Made by a program: the position numbers and the translations under genes. The notes below the pieces were generated by a model that was given only the letters and a program-made list of their open reading frames with translations, was not told the DNA's origin and did not search any database. From contig MKTJ01000077.1 in assembly GCA_001898225.1 (NCBI GenBank), positions 62,001 to 126,000 of the forward strand: 64,000 nt of DNA, in the 5' to 3' direction. Numbering within the stretch: position 1 is the first letter of the stretch; the number at the start of each line of letters is the position of its first letter. This document shows, in pieces, positions 8,515-18,156 of this stretch. Origin of the DNA: Chloroflexi bacterium 54-19 (GTDB lineage: Bacteria > Chloroflexota > Chloroflexia > Chloroheliales > Chloroheliaceae).

Positions 8515-9693
8515 CTAGGCCGGGACCAGGGTTATCAACGAAACTTCGGGCCGGGCCAGGAACCGCATCCGCAGCATGTTGTTGCCTTCCATGCCGATAC
8601 CGCGCGTGATATAGAGCCTGGTATCCGCCGGACCGGCGAGATTATAGAGCCCCGCCGAGTAAGCCCGGCCAAATTTGCTGGCGGTGTAGAGTGGGCCGAA
8701 AAAGGGCAGGGAAATCTGGCCTCCGTGGGTATGACCCGCCAGGTACAAATCAATCCCGCTCGCCGCCGCTTCCGGCACCAGGTCGGGCTGGTGATAAAGC
8801 AGAATCTTGAGGTCGGAGGTGGGCAAATCCGCCGCCAGTCTTGCCATGACCTCGCCGTCCTGAGTGTAGTGGGTCGTCACCCCGATAATCGAGATGGACT
8901 GGCCGTAAAGCTGGACCGTCGCCACCCGGTCGTCCAGCAGTTGGACCTCGCTCCCCTCTAAAGCCTGGCGGGTTTCTTCCAGCCGGTCAACCGTCCCGGC
9001 CACCGCGTAAACGCCATATTTGGCGTGCAACCCTTTGAAGAAGCGTTGCAAATCGGCGTAAGCTGCCGGGGTGTAAAAATCGGTGTTGATATGGTCCCCG
9101 GCGACCAGCAGTAAGTCGGGCTGGGCCTCGTTCAACTTCGCCAGGACCTCGTCCTCCCGGCGGGTCCAACGCTCCATGTGAATGTCGCTGATAAGAGCAA
9201 TTTTGATTGGTGGCGTACCGGGAGCCAGCCGGGCCTGGGGAACCTGGGTCCGGGTTACTTCGAGCCAGTCCGGCTCGATATAGAACCCGTAGAAGAAAAC
9301 GGCCAGCAGCGCCAGGTGTCCCGTCAGGTAAAGGACCACCGGCAGACGCCCTTTTCCTCGCAACCTCGCAAATCGCTGCCAGCCTAGCAGTAAGATAAGA
9401 CCTGCCGCCAGCGAAAAAAGATAAAGCACCCCCAGGATAATGATAACCGGGACCGGGTTGCCAAAACTGATTCCTGCCGGGGCCAGCCCTAACATCAACA
9501 GCACGAAGACAAAGTAAGCCGCCAGGGTAACCAGGATAAACCAGCCTGGTTGCGTTTTTAGGGACTTTTGCCGGGTCAAACGCCACAGGCTAAAACCAAT
9601 CAGCCCCAGGAAAAGGAGAATCAGGGGCGCTAAAACAGTCAACTGGGTGAGGGGCGAGGCATTAAAAAGGTCGAAAAGATGGAATAGCGTCAA
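8515..9693 (-). CDS. membrane-anchored metallophosphoesterase
   Basis: A 392-residue protein with four hydrophobic segments in the first 150 residues, then a calcineurin-like phosphoesterase domain. Metal-site motifs are SDIHME, VAGDH, LLYHQPD and LAGHTHGGQ, as in the YkuE/YaeI group acting on membrane phospholipid derivatives. The usual GNHE motif is replaced by AGTVDR, removing the catalytic Asn-His pair, so activity may be altered. It is monocistronic and divergent from the methyltransferase gene. Confidence 0.85.
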   Translation of the reverse strand: MTLFHLFDLFNASPLTQLTVLAPLILLFLGLIGFSLWRLTRQKSLKTQPGWFILVTLAAYFVFVLLMLGLAPAGISFGNPVPVIIILGVLYLFSLAAGLILLLGWQRFARLRGKGRLPVVLYLTGHLALLAVFFYGFYIEPDWLEVTRTQVPQARLAPGTPPIKIALISDIHMERWTRREDEVLAKLNEAQPDLLLVAGDHINTDFYTPAAYADLQRFFKGLHAKYGVYAVAGTVDRLEETRQALEGSEVQLLDDRVATVQLYGQSISIIGVTTHYTQDGEVMARLAADLPTSDLKILLYHQPDLVPEAAASGIDLYLAGHTHGGQISLPFFGPLYTASKFGRAYSAGLYNLAGPADTRLYITRGIGMEGNNMLRMRFLARPEVSLITLVPA

Positions 9694-9859
9694 AATATTG
9701 CCCGGTAATTATAATAATTTTCGATTGCCGACTAATTGTAGAACGCCCGGCGTTTATTAATTGTTACTTCCTTTAACTGAAATCTGGGATAAAATATATT
9801 CACGTGTTCTCTACCTGTCCTTCGAATTGTTAAAATTTATTGGCCGAAGGAGGTTATTA

Positions 9860-10705
9860 ATGACCGGACAAAAGGGTTACATAGATTCGGTTAACGCGCA
9901 CTATACACCCGGCGACCTTGCTGCCAATGTTCTCAACATCTTGAAAGCCAACGGCAAAGACCTCGATAATTTATCCCCGGATGACCTCGCCCTGGTTGAC
10001 CAACTCCACACCGGGGGCAAAGGCGCTACCCTGGAACTGGCAAAGATGGCCGGGCTAACCCCTGATATGGAGGTGCTGGACGTGGGAGGCGGCCTGGGTG
10101 GAGCAGCCCGCACTCTTGCCAGTCAATACGGCTGCCGGGTGACTGTCCTTGACCTGACCGAGTCGTTCGTGGAAGCCGGAAAGGAATTTACCCGCCTGAC
10201 CAGGCTGGCTGACAGGGTGCATTTCGAGCTTGGTAACGCCCTGCAAATGCCTTTCGCCGCCAACAGTTTCGACCGGGTGATTACCCAGCACTCTACCATG
10301 AATATCCCGGAAAAACCCAAACTTTATAGCGAGGTCTACCGGGTGCTGCGACCGGGCGGCCAGTTTGTTTTTCACGAGATAATGGCCGGTCCCAACAGCC
10401 CTATCCATTTCCCGGTGCCGTGGGCCAGGGAGAGTGCCATCAGCTTTTTGATTCAGCCCCAGGAAGCGAACGACTTACTGACCGGGCTGGGATTTAGGGA
10501 AGTGAGCTGGAAAGAAGATGAGGCGGGCGAAACCATGGAAGGGACTGCGGGCCGTTTGAGCGTGCCCTCCGGCCAACCTGGTGCCACTCCCCAGCTTGGG
10601 ATGCACCTTATATTCAAGGAAGACATGAAATCAATATTTGCCAGTGTAGCCCGCAACTTTGCAGAAGACAGATTAAAAAGGTATTTTGGAATCTTTGAGA
10701 AATAG
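9860..10705 (+). CDS. class I SAM-dependent methyltransferase
   Basis: About 281 residues with a Rossmann methyltransferase core: motif I LDVGGGLGGAARTLA, acidic loop VTVLDLTESFVEAG, then FDRVITQHSTMNI and YRVLRPGGQFVFHE (motifs II-III). The N-terminus (YIDSVNAHYTPGD) resembles the UbiE and glycine/sarcosine N-methyltransferase-like groups; the substrate is not determinable. The ATG has AAGGAGG 6 bases upstream, which selects it over an upstream in-frame start at 9761. It ends just before a long bidirectional terminator. Confidence 0.85.
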   Translation: MTGQKGYIDSVNAHYTPGDLAANVLNILKANGKDLDNLSPDDLALVDQLHTGGKGATLELAKMAGLTPDMEVLDVGGGLGGAARTLASQYGCRVTVLDLTESFVEAGKEFTRLTRLADRVHFELGNALQMPFAANSFDRVITQHSTMNIPEKPKLYSEVYRVLRPGGQFVFHEIMAGPNSPIHFPVPWARESAISFLIQPQEANDLLTGLGFREVSWKEDEAGETMEGTAGRLSVPSGQPGATPQLGMHLIFKEDMKSIFASVARNFAEDRLKRYFGIFEK

Positions 10706-10708
10706 GCA

Positions 10709-10757
10709 AAAATAAATACGCCGCCTGCTTTTTGGGAGCAGGCGGCGTATTTATTTT
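10709..10757. terminator. bidirectional terminator
   Basis: A long hairpin with arms AAATAAATACGCCGCCTGCT and AGCAGGCGGCGTATTTATTT, with T-rich flanks on both strands. It sits between the convergent methyltransferase and FHA-ABC genes and overlaps the last bases of the latter. Confidence 0.9.
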
Positions 10758-12660
10758 AAGTCAGGCTGCCGACAATCGAGCCGTCAATGATTTCGACCTG
10801 GCGGTCGGCGTTGCGGGCCCAGAGCTGGTCGGAGGTGACCATAAAGACGGTCTGGTTTTTAGCGGCGACCTGTTTGAGCAGGTTAAAAATCCGCTCGGCG
10901 GAAGCGCTGGGCACCCGGCCGGTCGGCTCATCGGTTAAGAGCAAAGGCGGGTCGAGGGCCAGGGCACGAGCCAGGGCGACCAGCTTGCGCTCGGTCCGGT
11001 TCAAATCGGCGGGACGCAACCGGAGCATTTCGGGGGCGGCCAGCCCGACAAAATCAAGCTGCGCGGTCGCCTTCTCCATCCGGTCGAGCGGGTTGCGCCC
11101 GAAACCACCCTGCTCCAGCACAAAAATAATCTGTTCAAGGATGGTCAGTTTGGGATTGAGTTCCGCTTCGCTCGGCAGGTAACCAATCGAACTGGTCCGC
11201 CACCGGGCCAGGTCGCGGTCATTTTCAAGGTTTGGCCGCTGGCCGCCCGCGGCTTCGGTGGTAGGCAGGTTCCGGCCCAGCACCATCACCCGGCCCCGGT
11301 CCGCCGCCCGGAATCCCCCCAGCAATTGCAAAAGCTCGGTCTTGCCGCTACCGCTCGGCCCTACCAGGGCCACCAGTTCGCCCGGCTTGAGGCCCAGGCT
11401 GACGTTGTTCAAAACCAGTTCGGTAGCCCGACCTGTTCCCTCGGTCAGAAAGACCCCTTCTACGCGAGCGACTTCCTGTAGGACTGGCTGGCTCGATTTG
11501 CGGTCAAGTGGGGCGGTGCCGGGTATCACCGACGACGCCTGCCGCAGGTTGCGCCCGACCACCCGCACCTGGCTCATATCAATGTCAAGAGCGGTTTCGG
11601 CCCCTTCAAGATTCTTTTTTGAGTCGGAAAAACTGCCGGAATACTTTAGGGGGCTGCTCATAAAAGTTGCTTCGACAGACCGGCTGTTAAAACTTTGCTC
11701 GCCGGCTGGGGGCTCGCGTTCGGTCGTTTGAAAACCCATGCTGATAAAAGTTTTTTCGGCGTCGTTCGGGTCGAAGCGCGGCACCAGCCGGTTCATATTA
11801 GTCACGCGCTGCGGTTCCAGTTGGAAATCGGCCTCAATATCGCCAAACCGGACCACGTCGCCGTCCCGCAACAGGACCGGGCCATCGGCCTGGACTCCGT
11901 TTACAAAAGTCTTGTTGGTGCTGCCCAGGTCGGTGACAAAAACCCCGGCAACGGTCTTCTGGAAACGGGCGTGCTGGCGGGAGATCGAATTACTATCTAT
12001 CACAATATCGTTGGCCTGGCCCCGCCCGACCGTGGCTTCCTCGTTCTCGAAAAGATAGCGCTCGCCGCCTCGCACTACCAGGTAAACAAAATAATCGCCG
12101 GTGGCGGAAGCGGGCGGGAGAGGCGCGGAGACAGGCCGGGAACCGGCAAGGGGTGGCACAGGCGGGCGCTGGCCTGGCGCGAAAGTCACGGTGGAAGGTG
12201 AAGCCAGGCCAGGCGCGGAAATACGGGCCGAGCCGGGGAAAGGTTGGACCGGGTAGGGCATCGAAGGGGCGGTAGCCGGGGCCGGGACATCCAACTGGGT
12301 TAAATCCTGGAAGATAAGCTCGGTCAAACCGACTCGAATCCGGTCGCCCTTTTTTATGGGCAGGGGCGTGGTCTGGCTGATAGACTGGCCGTTGACCAGG
12401 GTGCCGTTGACACTTCCCATGTCGCGGATAACCGGGCGGCGGTCCGGTCCGCTCAAAATCTCAGTATTGCGGCGGCTGATATTCTGGGCATCAATCCAGA
12501 TTTGACATTCCCGGCTGCGCCCGATAAGGACCGGGGGTTCACCCGGCTCCGGCATCGGCACGCTAATTTTCTCGCCGGTGCGCGGCCCTTCCACCACGTC
12601 AAAGATCATTATCTGGCGCAAAGGGGTCGATTTATAATTCTTGGTCTCACCACTGCTCAT
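10756..12660 (-). CDS. FHA-FHA-ABC ATPase
   Basis: A 634-residue soluble protein. FHA domain 1 spans about 44-118 (IGRSRECQI, ISRRNTEI, GSVNGTLVNG) and FHA domain 2 about 208-280 (VGRGQANDIVI, SISRQHARF, GSTNKTFVNG); both keep the phosphothreonine-binding Arg, Ser and Asn residues. A disordered linker rich in Ser and Thr (285-395) leads to an ABC ATPase domain with Walker A GPSGSGKT (434-441) and Walker B PPLLLTDEPTG (571-581). The signature is ADLNRTERK rather than LSGGQ. No transmembrane permease is fused. It overlaps the upstream gene by 4 bases, so the two are translationally coupled and probably work together. It resembles the ATPase half of FHA-fused ABC-2 systems. Confidence 0.85.
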   Translation of the reverse strand: MSSGETKNYKSTPLRQIMIFDVVEGPRTGEKISVPMPEPGEPPVLIGRSRECQIWIDAQNISRRNTEILSGPDRRPVIRDMGSVNGTLVNGQSISQTTPLPIKKGDRIRVGLTELIFQDLTQLDVPAPATAPSMPYPVQPFPGSARISAPGLASPSTVTFAPGQRPPVPPLAGSRPVSAPLPPASATGDYFVYLVVRGGERYLFENEEATVGRGQANDIVIDSNSISRQHARFQKTVAGVFVTDLGSTNKTFVNGVQADGPVLLRDGDVVRFGDIEADFQLEPQRVTNMNRLVPRFDPNDAEKTFISMGFQTTEREPPAGEQSFNSRSVEATFMSSPLKYSGSFSDSKKNLEGAETALDIDMSQVRVVGRNLRQASSVIPGTAPLDRKSSQPVLQEVARVEGVFLTEGTGRATELVLNNVSLGLKPGELVALVGPSGSGKTELLQLLGGFRAADRGRVMVLGRNLPTTEAAGGQRPNLENDRDLARWRTSSIGYLPSEAELNPKLTILEQIIFVLEQGGFGRNPLDRMEKATAQLDFVGLAAPEMLRLRPADLNRTERKLVALARALALDPPLLLTDEPTGRVPSASAERIFNLLKQVAAKNQTVFMVTSDQLWARNADRQVEIIDGSIVGSLT

Positions 12661-15600
12661 CGCAACTTCCTCCGCCGCGCTCTCGACCCGGCCATCTCAT
12701 CTTCATCACGCCCGGTAGTTAACAGCTCCGTAAAATACGGCCAGGCCAGGAGGGCGGCTATACCCAGGGCCAAAACCCAAATTAACCCATCTCCGATACT
12801 TCTGTCAACTCCCAACCATTTTAAGGCTTCGTTGAGAGGCGGCTCGGCCAGGCTTTCCAGAAAAAACGAAAACTGAACCATAGTAAAAAGGATGTAAAGC
12901 GGCGTCAGGAGGGCGTACCAGGTAAAAATCCGCCGCTCCCGCCGCGTGATTGACCCTGGTTGAGGCCGCCCCAGCACCCGGCGACGGATATAGGTCAGGG
13001 CTTTACGCCGCAGACCGGGAATTTCGAGCCAGTCCATCAGGGCGAAATAACCGTCCAACTCCATCAAGGGGTTGATATTTATGTAAACCAACACGTAAGC
13101 GATAGCGGCCACCTGGAAAAGAGCGGTCCGCCAGACCGGGTCACTCGTGAATAGCATCGCCAGGCAGCAAATCCCGGCCAGCAGGGCGTTACTGGCCGGA
13201 CCCGCCAGGTTAACCACGATACGCGGGCGGCGTTTTTCCAGCCAGATTTCGTTGGTATTGACGAAAAAGAAAGGCCAGCCGAGTTGAAGGCCAAACCCGC
13301 CGCTGATAACCCGCCGCCCGTAGACTTTACAGGCCAGCCCATGCGCCGTTTCGTGAATGATAAAGTTAAAGAGCAAGACCAGCAGCAAAGCCCAGAACGG
13401 CAACGCCCCCGGCACGGTCAACGCGCCAAGACCGCCCCCCTGGAAAATACGCACCAGGCCGAGGTCGGAAGCCACCGGACCGAACAGGCCCGAATAGACA
13501 AGGGCCCCGAACCCGGCCACGATTACCGCCAGTAACAGCCAGCTTAACGGGCGCCAGAAGAAAATCTTGCCACCAAAGCTATAGAGCCGGTCGAAAAAGC
13601 GATCGATGTGTTTGAACTCGTAGCGCCAGTTAAAGACGCGCCAGAGCGGGCCGTGCGAGCGTTTGCCCTCTTTAGGGTCAACAAACTTTTCGTCAATAGG
13701 CGGGATTTCGAGGAAATTGGCCGCCTGCAACTGCCCGACCAGGTTCGAAACGCCTTCCAGGTCAAGCTTCTTGAATTTAAGAAAATAGGCCATCGAAAGG
13801 TCGTTGAGGCTGTTGTCGCCGTCCATCAGATCCCAGAGGAAAAGGCTGCGGTCGCTGAGCTTAAAGAATTGCTCGCCACCGTCCCGGCTCAACAGGTAAT
13901 AGACCTCACCGGTCGCATTGGTCTGCTGGCTGACCTGGACCTCCGCAATCCGTTTGGGCCGGAACCGTTTGGTCAACCCCTTGGCGAAATATTGCCCCAG
14001 GTCGTAACTCTCGCCCAGTTTGAGGACGCCTTCCAGCTTGTTGCGGTAGAGGGCCAGCAACTCGCAATCCTCGGCAGCTTTTACCGTATCGGCGCGGGCG
14101 GTATTGGTCAGGAGCGAAGCTTCACCGAAATATTGCCCCGGTCCCAGCCGCATATCCGAGCGGTCCTCGCCGCCACTGGTGCGGAAACTGACCTCGACCT
14201 GCCCGGTGCGAATGATATAAAAAGCGCTGGCCGGTTCGTTTTGCCGGACAATCGTTTCGCCTTTTTTGAAAAACTTCGGCTTCATCTCGGCGGCAATTTT
14301 CGTCACAAGCTGGGGCGGCAACTGCATAAAAGGCCCGACCCGGTTAAGGACCGCGCCGAGCGGTAGACCACCCAACCCGGCCCCCAGGCTGGCAACCGGG
14401 TCGCCACTCTTTGCCAGGACGTTTTCGAAATCGGGCCGGGCCAGGACATAGCAGGCGACCTTGCGTTCGGCCCGGACCGTCATCGGGTAGGTCTCGCCGG
14501 GCGCAACGATACCGTCACCAAAGGTGTCGCCTTCTTCAAGGGTCGCCAGGGGACTTTCGCCGCCGCGTATATCCGCCACGTAAGCCACGGCAGTCCCGCT
14601 CAGCATCAAGAAAAACTCCTCGGCGCTCTTACCGCGTTCGGCCAGGGTTTCGCCGGGGTTATAGACCCGGTAGCGCAGCCGGTTCGCCATGGCGTGACGG
14701 GTCTTCTCGCTAAGAGTCCGCATGAGCAGGGTCGCTCGCAACCAGTTGGTAGCCGAGGCTGCGGAGACCTGCTGCTGAAAAAAGGTCTGGATGGCCCGGT
14801 TCCGGCCAAACTCTTTCTTAAAGACATTTTCTTCCAGGCGCAAAGCCCGCACAGGTGTAACCGCTTCGAGGCGGTTAGCGAAGGCCATATCTTCCAGGAT
14901 GGTCCGTTCACCATAGACCGACCCGGCGGTCAGTTCGGCCACGACCAGGCGCTGGCGGTCGTTGATGGCCCGCGAGACGCTCGCTCGCCCTTCCAGGATA
15001 GCCAGGAAAGCACCCCGGCCCTGGCCTTCCCGCACGATTTCCTGTCCCGGCTTATAACTCACCTCTTTGAAATGGGGAGCCAGCAGCAGGAAAGACTGGG
15101 TGTCAAGCTCATCAAAGGGGGTAATATTTCGCAGCGGGTGGCTGATTTGTGGGGCAGTGGTCGTATCCTGCCGGGGCGCAGGCCGGGCCGCCTGGGTAGC
15201 CGAGCCATCGGAGTCCGGGGCCGCCTCTCTGGGAGGTTCGACCGGCGAGAGGCGATAGACGACCGGCTCGACCAGGGGCAGGGGCAAGCTGTTGGACGAT
15301 TCCTCCGACCCTATGGTTTCTTCCTGCAATACAAATTCAAAGTTGCCGAATTGAAGGCGGTCGCCGGGCTGCAAGACGACCGGCTCGGTAATCTCGCGCC
15401 CGTTGTGGCGGGTGCCGTTAGCCGAACCCAGGTCCGAAAGAAAAAAGTGGCGAGCCTCGTAAAACAGCCGCGCGTGACGGCGCGAAATCGAGCGGTCCAG
15501 CAAGCGCACATCGTTACCTTCAGCCCGGCCTATCAAAATCTGGCGGGTGGTCGGCAGCGATAAAAACCGGGGGCCACTCAAAAGCGATTGGGAAGGCGGG

Positions 15601-16430
15601 ACTTTTAAAATGTAAGTCCTGGTTTGCCCGGCGGTAGTGGAAGTAGTCGCGCCGACTATCAAAGGCAACCGGGGGGCCCGGTAACGCAGTAGAGTTGAGC
15701 CGACCTGGATAGCGTCGCCATCTTCGAGGAGGCGTGGGGCATCCAGCCGGGACTGGTTGACCCAGGCCGGGTTAGCCGCGCCGAGGTCGCGAATAATATA
15801 GCCGGAACTGCTCCACCGAATCTCGCTGTGGCGGCGGCTGACCAACCGGGCGTGTTCACCTTCTTCCAAAAGGGGCAAATCGCTCGAACTGAAACGGCCA
15901 ATCAGAAAAGGATGGCCGGGGGTCAGGCGGCAGAAGGAACCGGGCCGGATAGCGGCGGCCCGGCTGGCAACTATTTCCAGGCGCGCCACGCCGGGCTCGG
16001 AGTCTTCGAGATATTTTCGCTCGGTCTGGCCGGGCAGTTTCGCCAGGGGCAGGCCCATCTGGGGAATAGGTATGACAAAGACCAGTTCGACATCGCCGCA
16101 ACCGATGGTGTCGCCGGGAAAAAGGACGGTCGGCCCGGCAATATATTCGCCGTTGACCTGGGTGCCGTTGGACGACCCGGCATCGGCCAGGATTACCAGT
16201 TGGTCCTCAGCCCGGTAGGAAAAACTGGCGTGTTTGCGCGAAACTTTATTCTGGAAACTTTGTAGCACAAAATCACACTCCCCGGCCAGGCGGCCCAGGA
16301 CCAGGGGTGCGGATTCGAGGCGTTTGAAGTCCAGTAGAATAGAAGCGCCCGACTGGGGCCCTTTTGTTATTAAAAGATGGGGTAAGTAAGTGACCGATTT
16401 TTCTTCATCGGTTAGCGCTGCTGCTGTCAA
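12657..16430 (-). CDS. FHA/cNMP-binding/PqqD-like/M50 metalloprotease multidomain protein
   Basis: A 1257-residue protein with an unusual series of domains. FHA1 is at about 41-115 (SRKHASF, GSSNGTQVNG), FHA2 at 175-248 (SRRHSEI, but GAANPAWVN, a degraded NG motif), and FHA3 at 298-370 (SRRHARL, GSANGTRHNG). Three cyclic-nucleotide-binding-like domains follow at about 435-550, 565-680 and 705-805 (e.g. GQYFGEASLLTNTARADTV). A PqqD-like winged domain is at 832-915. The C-terminal 300 residues are membrane-embedded and carry the zinc motif HETAH (1026-1030) and NPLMELDGY (1120-1128), the active-site signature of M50 site-2 proteases and of peptide zinc metalloproteases. PqqD-like domains usually bind leader peptides in RiPP pathways. 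The cytosolic sensor array probably gates a protease acting on a membrane or peptide substrate. First gene of a two-gene operon. Confidence 0.85.
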   Translation of the reverse strand: MTAAALTDEEKSVTYLPHLLITKGPQSGASILLDFKRLESAPLVLGRLAGECDFVLQSFQNKVSRKHASFSYRAEDQLVILADAGSSNGTQVNGEYIAGPTVLFPGDTIGCGDVELVFVIPIPQMGLPLAKLPGQTERKYLEDSEPGVARLEIVASRAAAIRPGSFCRLTPGHPFLIGRFSSSDLPLLEEGEHARLVSRRHSEIRWSSSGYIIRDLGAANPAWVNQSRLDAPRLLEDGDAIQVGSTLLRYRAPRLPLIVGATTSTTAGQTRTYILKVPPSQSLLSGPRFLSLPTTRQILIGRAEGNDVRLLDRSISRRHARLFYEARHFFLSDLGSANGTRHNGREITEPVVLQPGDRLQFGNFEFVLQEETIGSEESSNSLPLPLVEPVVYRLSPVEPPREAAPDSDGSATQAARPAPRQDTTTAPQISHPLRNITPFDELDTQSFLLLAPHFKEVSYKPGQEIVREGQGRGAFLAILEGRASVSRAINDRQRLVVAELTAGSVYGERTILEDMAFANRLEAVTPVRALRLEENVFKKEFGRNRAIQTFFQQQVSAASATNWLRATLLMRTLSEKTRHAMANRLRYRVYNPGETLAERGKSAEEFFLMLSGTAVAYVADIRGGESPLATLEEGDTFGDGIVAPGETYPMTVRAERKVACYVLARPDFENVLAKSGDPVASLGAGLGGLPLGAVLNRVGPFMQLPPQLVTKIAAEMKPKFFKKGETIVRQNEPASAFYIIRTGQVEVSFRTSGGEDRSDMRLGPGQYFGEASLLTNTARADTVKAAEDCELLALYRNKLEGVLKLGESYDLGQYFAKGLTKRFRPKRIAEVQVSQQTNATGEVYYLLSRDGGEQFFKLSDRSLFLWDLMDGDNSLNDLSMAYFLKFKKLDLEGVSNLVGQLQAANFLEIPPIDEKFVDPKEGKRSHGPLWRVFNWRYEFKHIDRFFDRLYSFGGKIFFWRPLSWLLLAVIVAGFGALVYSGLFGPVASDLGLVRIFQGGGLGALTVPGALPFWALLLVLLFNFIIHETAHGLACKVYGRRVISGGFGLQLGWPFFFVNTNEIWLEKRRPRIVVNLAGPASNALLAGICCLAMLFTSDPVWRTALFQVAAIAYVLVYININPLMELDGYFALMDWLEIPGLRRKALTYIRRRVLGRPQPGSITRRERRIFTWYALLTPLYILFTMVQFSFFLESLAEPPLNEALKWLGVDRSIGDGLIWVLALGIAALLAWPYFTELLTTGRDEDEMAGSRARRRKLR

Positions 16431-16692
16431 TTAAACCTCGCGCAAGGCCAAATACCGAAAAGATACCCGAAAGAAAGCAGAACCCGAAATATTATCATCA
16501 AAACCCGGAATCGTTACCAAAAGCTGTAAATATTATACTCGACGGGATAGGACTATTCAATGCCACCCCTCCCCGGCGACCAGGGAAATGTCGTTTCCAG
16601 CCTGGAAAGCTTATCTGTTTTATAAACGAGAATCAGGCCGGATTTAGCTTAAATTGGCTCAATCCGGTGATTTTGCTTATCCTTACCGGGGG

Positions 16693-17913
16693 CTAAAGGC
16701 TATAAATCGAACCGGCCTGGGGCAAGTAGAGCCGGGCGTAGACCCGTTCGGCGTAATCGTCAGTCATACCGGCGATATAGTCGCAGGCCGTCCTGACTTT
16801 GCCGAGGTCGTTCGCTTCGAGCCAGATGTCGCGAAAATCTTCGGGGAACAAAAAGGCGGTACGCTCGTTCAAATCCGAAAAGATGTCGAACAGGCCCCGG
16901 ATGATGCGGGTGGCCTTGTTTTCGAGGGTAGCAATCCGCACATCCTCCACAATCAGGCCGAACATTATATTTTTGAGGGCCACGGCGTGCTTGTACTGGA
17001 CCGGGTCAACGGCTAACCGGTAACGATAGCGGTCGGTGGAAGTCGGCAGGGCGGTCGGCCTGAGTTCGCGTTCGGCAGCCCCGACAAACTCATGGATAAG
17101 CTGAGAAGTTAAAACCTTCCGGGCACCCTTACGGGACCGCTCGGTTAGTTGTTCCTCCACGAAAGCCAGCTTTTCCAGCACCCACTCGGTCTCCTCCTCG
17201 CCCAGGCTCTCGCGCAAGCGGCGATTGGCTTTGAGGCGAGCCCGGCTAATCATCCCGGCCTTCATCCCGTCTTCAAGGTCGTGACAGGAATAGGCAATCT
17301 CGTCGGCCCAATCCATAATCTGGCAATCAAAAGAATTCTCACCGGGCACACCGCCATCGGTGGCCCAGACCATCAAGGGGGCATCTTCGTCGTAGAAAAA
17401 TTTTTTGGAGCCGGTCGCGAAAGAACGTTTGTATTTGAAGGTGCCATCCAGGGTCGAGCGGGTCAGGTTGAGACCATCATAGGCGAGCGACTTGGTAGAG
17501 AGGCGGGTCAGGACGCGGATATTCTGGGCATTCCCCTCGAAACCGCCATAATCCTTCATGCATTCGTTCAGGACGGCTTCCCCGGTGTGACCGAAGGGAG
17601 GATGGCCGAGGTCGTGGGCCAGGCAGCAGGCTTCCACCAGGTCGGGGTCGGCTCCGAGCCTCTGGGCCAGGGCTTTACCAATCTGGGCGACTTCCAGGGA
17701 ATGGGTCAACCGGGTCCGAAAGAAGTCACCCGACCCGCTCACAAAGACCTGGGTCTTGCCCTGCAACCGCCGGAAGGCCGCGCTGTGAATAATCCGGGAG
17801 CGGTCTTTCTCGAAGGGGCTGCGTTCCTCGCCGGGCTTGGTCCGCTCCTCGAACTGGCGGGCATAGTCATGCGACTTGTATTCAATTGAGTCGTAACGGC
17901 TTTTGGTCTGCAC
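16693..17913 (-). CDS. dgt: deoxyguanosinetriphosphate triphosphohydrolase-like protein
   Basis: A 406-residue HD-domain dNTPase that hydrolyses dGTP (or other dNTPs) to the nucleoside and triphosphate. The sequence shows RIIHSAAFRRLQGKTQVF, the first HD histidine in FRTRLTHSLEVAQIGKALA, the HD pair ACCLAHDLGHPPFGHTGE, and the later DEIAYSCHDLEDGMKAG. This is the compact bacterial type. It starts with GTG and has a poor ribosome-binding site. It stands upstream of the FHA operon on the same strand, 262 bases away. Confidence 0.95.
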   Translation of the reverse strand: MQTKSRYDSIEYKSHDYARQFEERTKPGEERSPFEKDRSRIIHSAAFRRLQGKTQVFVSGSGDFFRTRLTHSLEVAQIGKALAQRLGADPDLVEACCLAHDLGHPPFGHTGEAVLNECMKDYGGFEGNAQNIRVLTRLSTKSLAYDGLNLTRSTLDGTFKYKRSFATGSKKFFYDEDAPLMVWATDGGVPGENSFDCQIMDWADEIAYSCHDLEDGMKAGMISRARLKANRRLRESLGEEETEWVLEKLAFVEEQLTERSRKGARKVLTSQLIHEFVGAAERELRPTALPTSTDRYRYRLAVDPVQYKHAVALKNIMFGLIVEDVRIATLENKATRIIRGLFDIFSDLNERTAFLFPEDFRDIWLEANDLGKVRTACDYIAGMTDDYAERVYARLYLPQAGSIYSL

Positions 17914-18156
17914 GTTCTAAAACTTTCGTAGGCTAAACCGGGGCGGTTTAACAAAATGTTTCCCAGGTTCAAACTTTAAACCCGCTTTTTTATTATAAGC
18001 ACGCGTCTCCGGTTTTAGCAACGGGGAGGCGTACGGAAAAGTGCCCGATTGGGTTGGAATATGGTATATTTCTGGTAAGCATCTTAGAACCGGATTTTTT
18101 ACGCGCCAGGAGCACCAGGTTGCGGGGGAACTTACTCCTTTGGTATTAGAGAAAGA

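Noticed and set aside
14694..15563. 289-codon plus-strand ORF
   Set aside because: Antisense to the multidomain protease gene, no family features.
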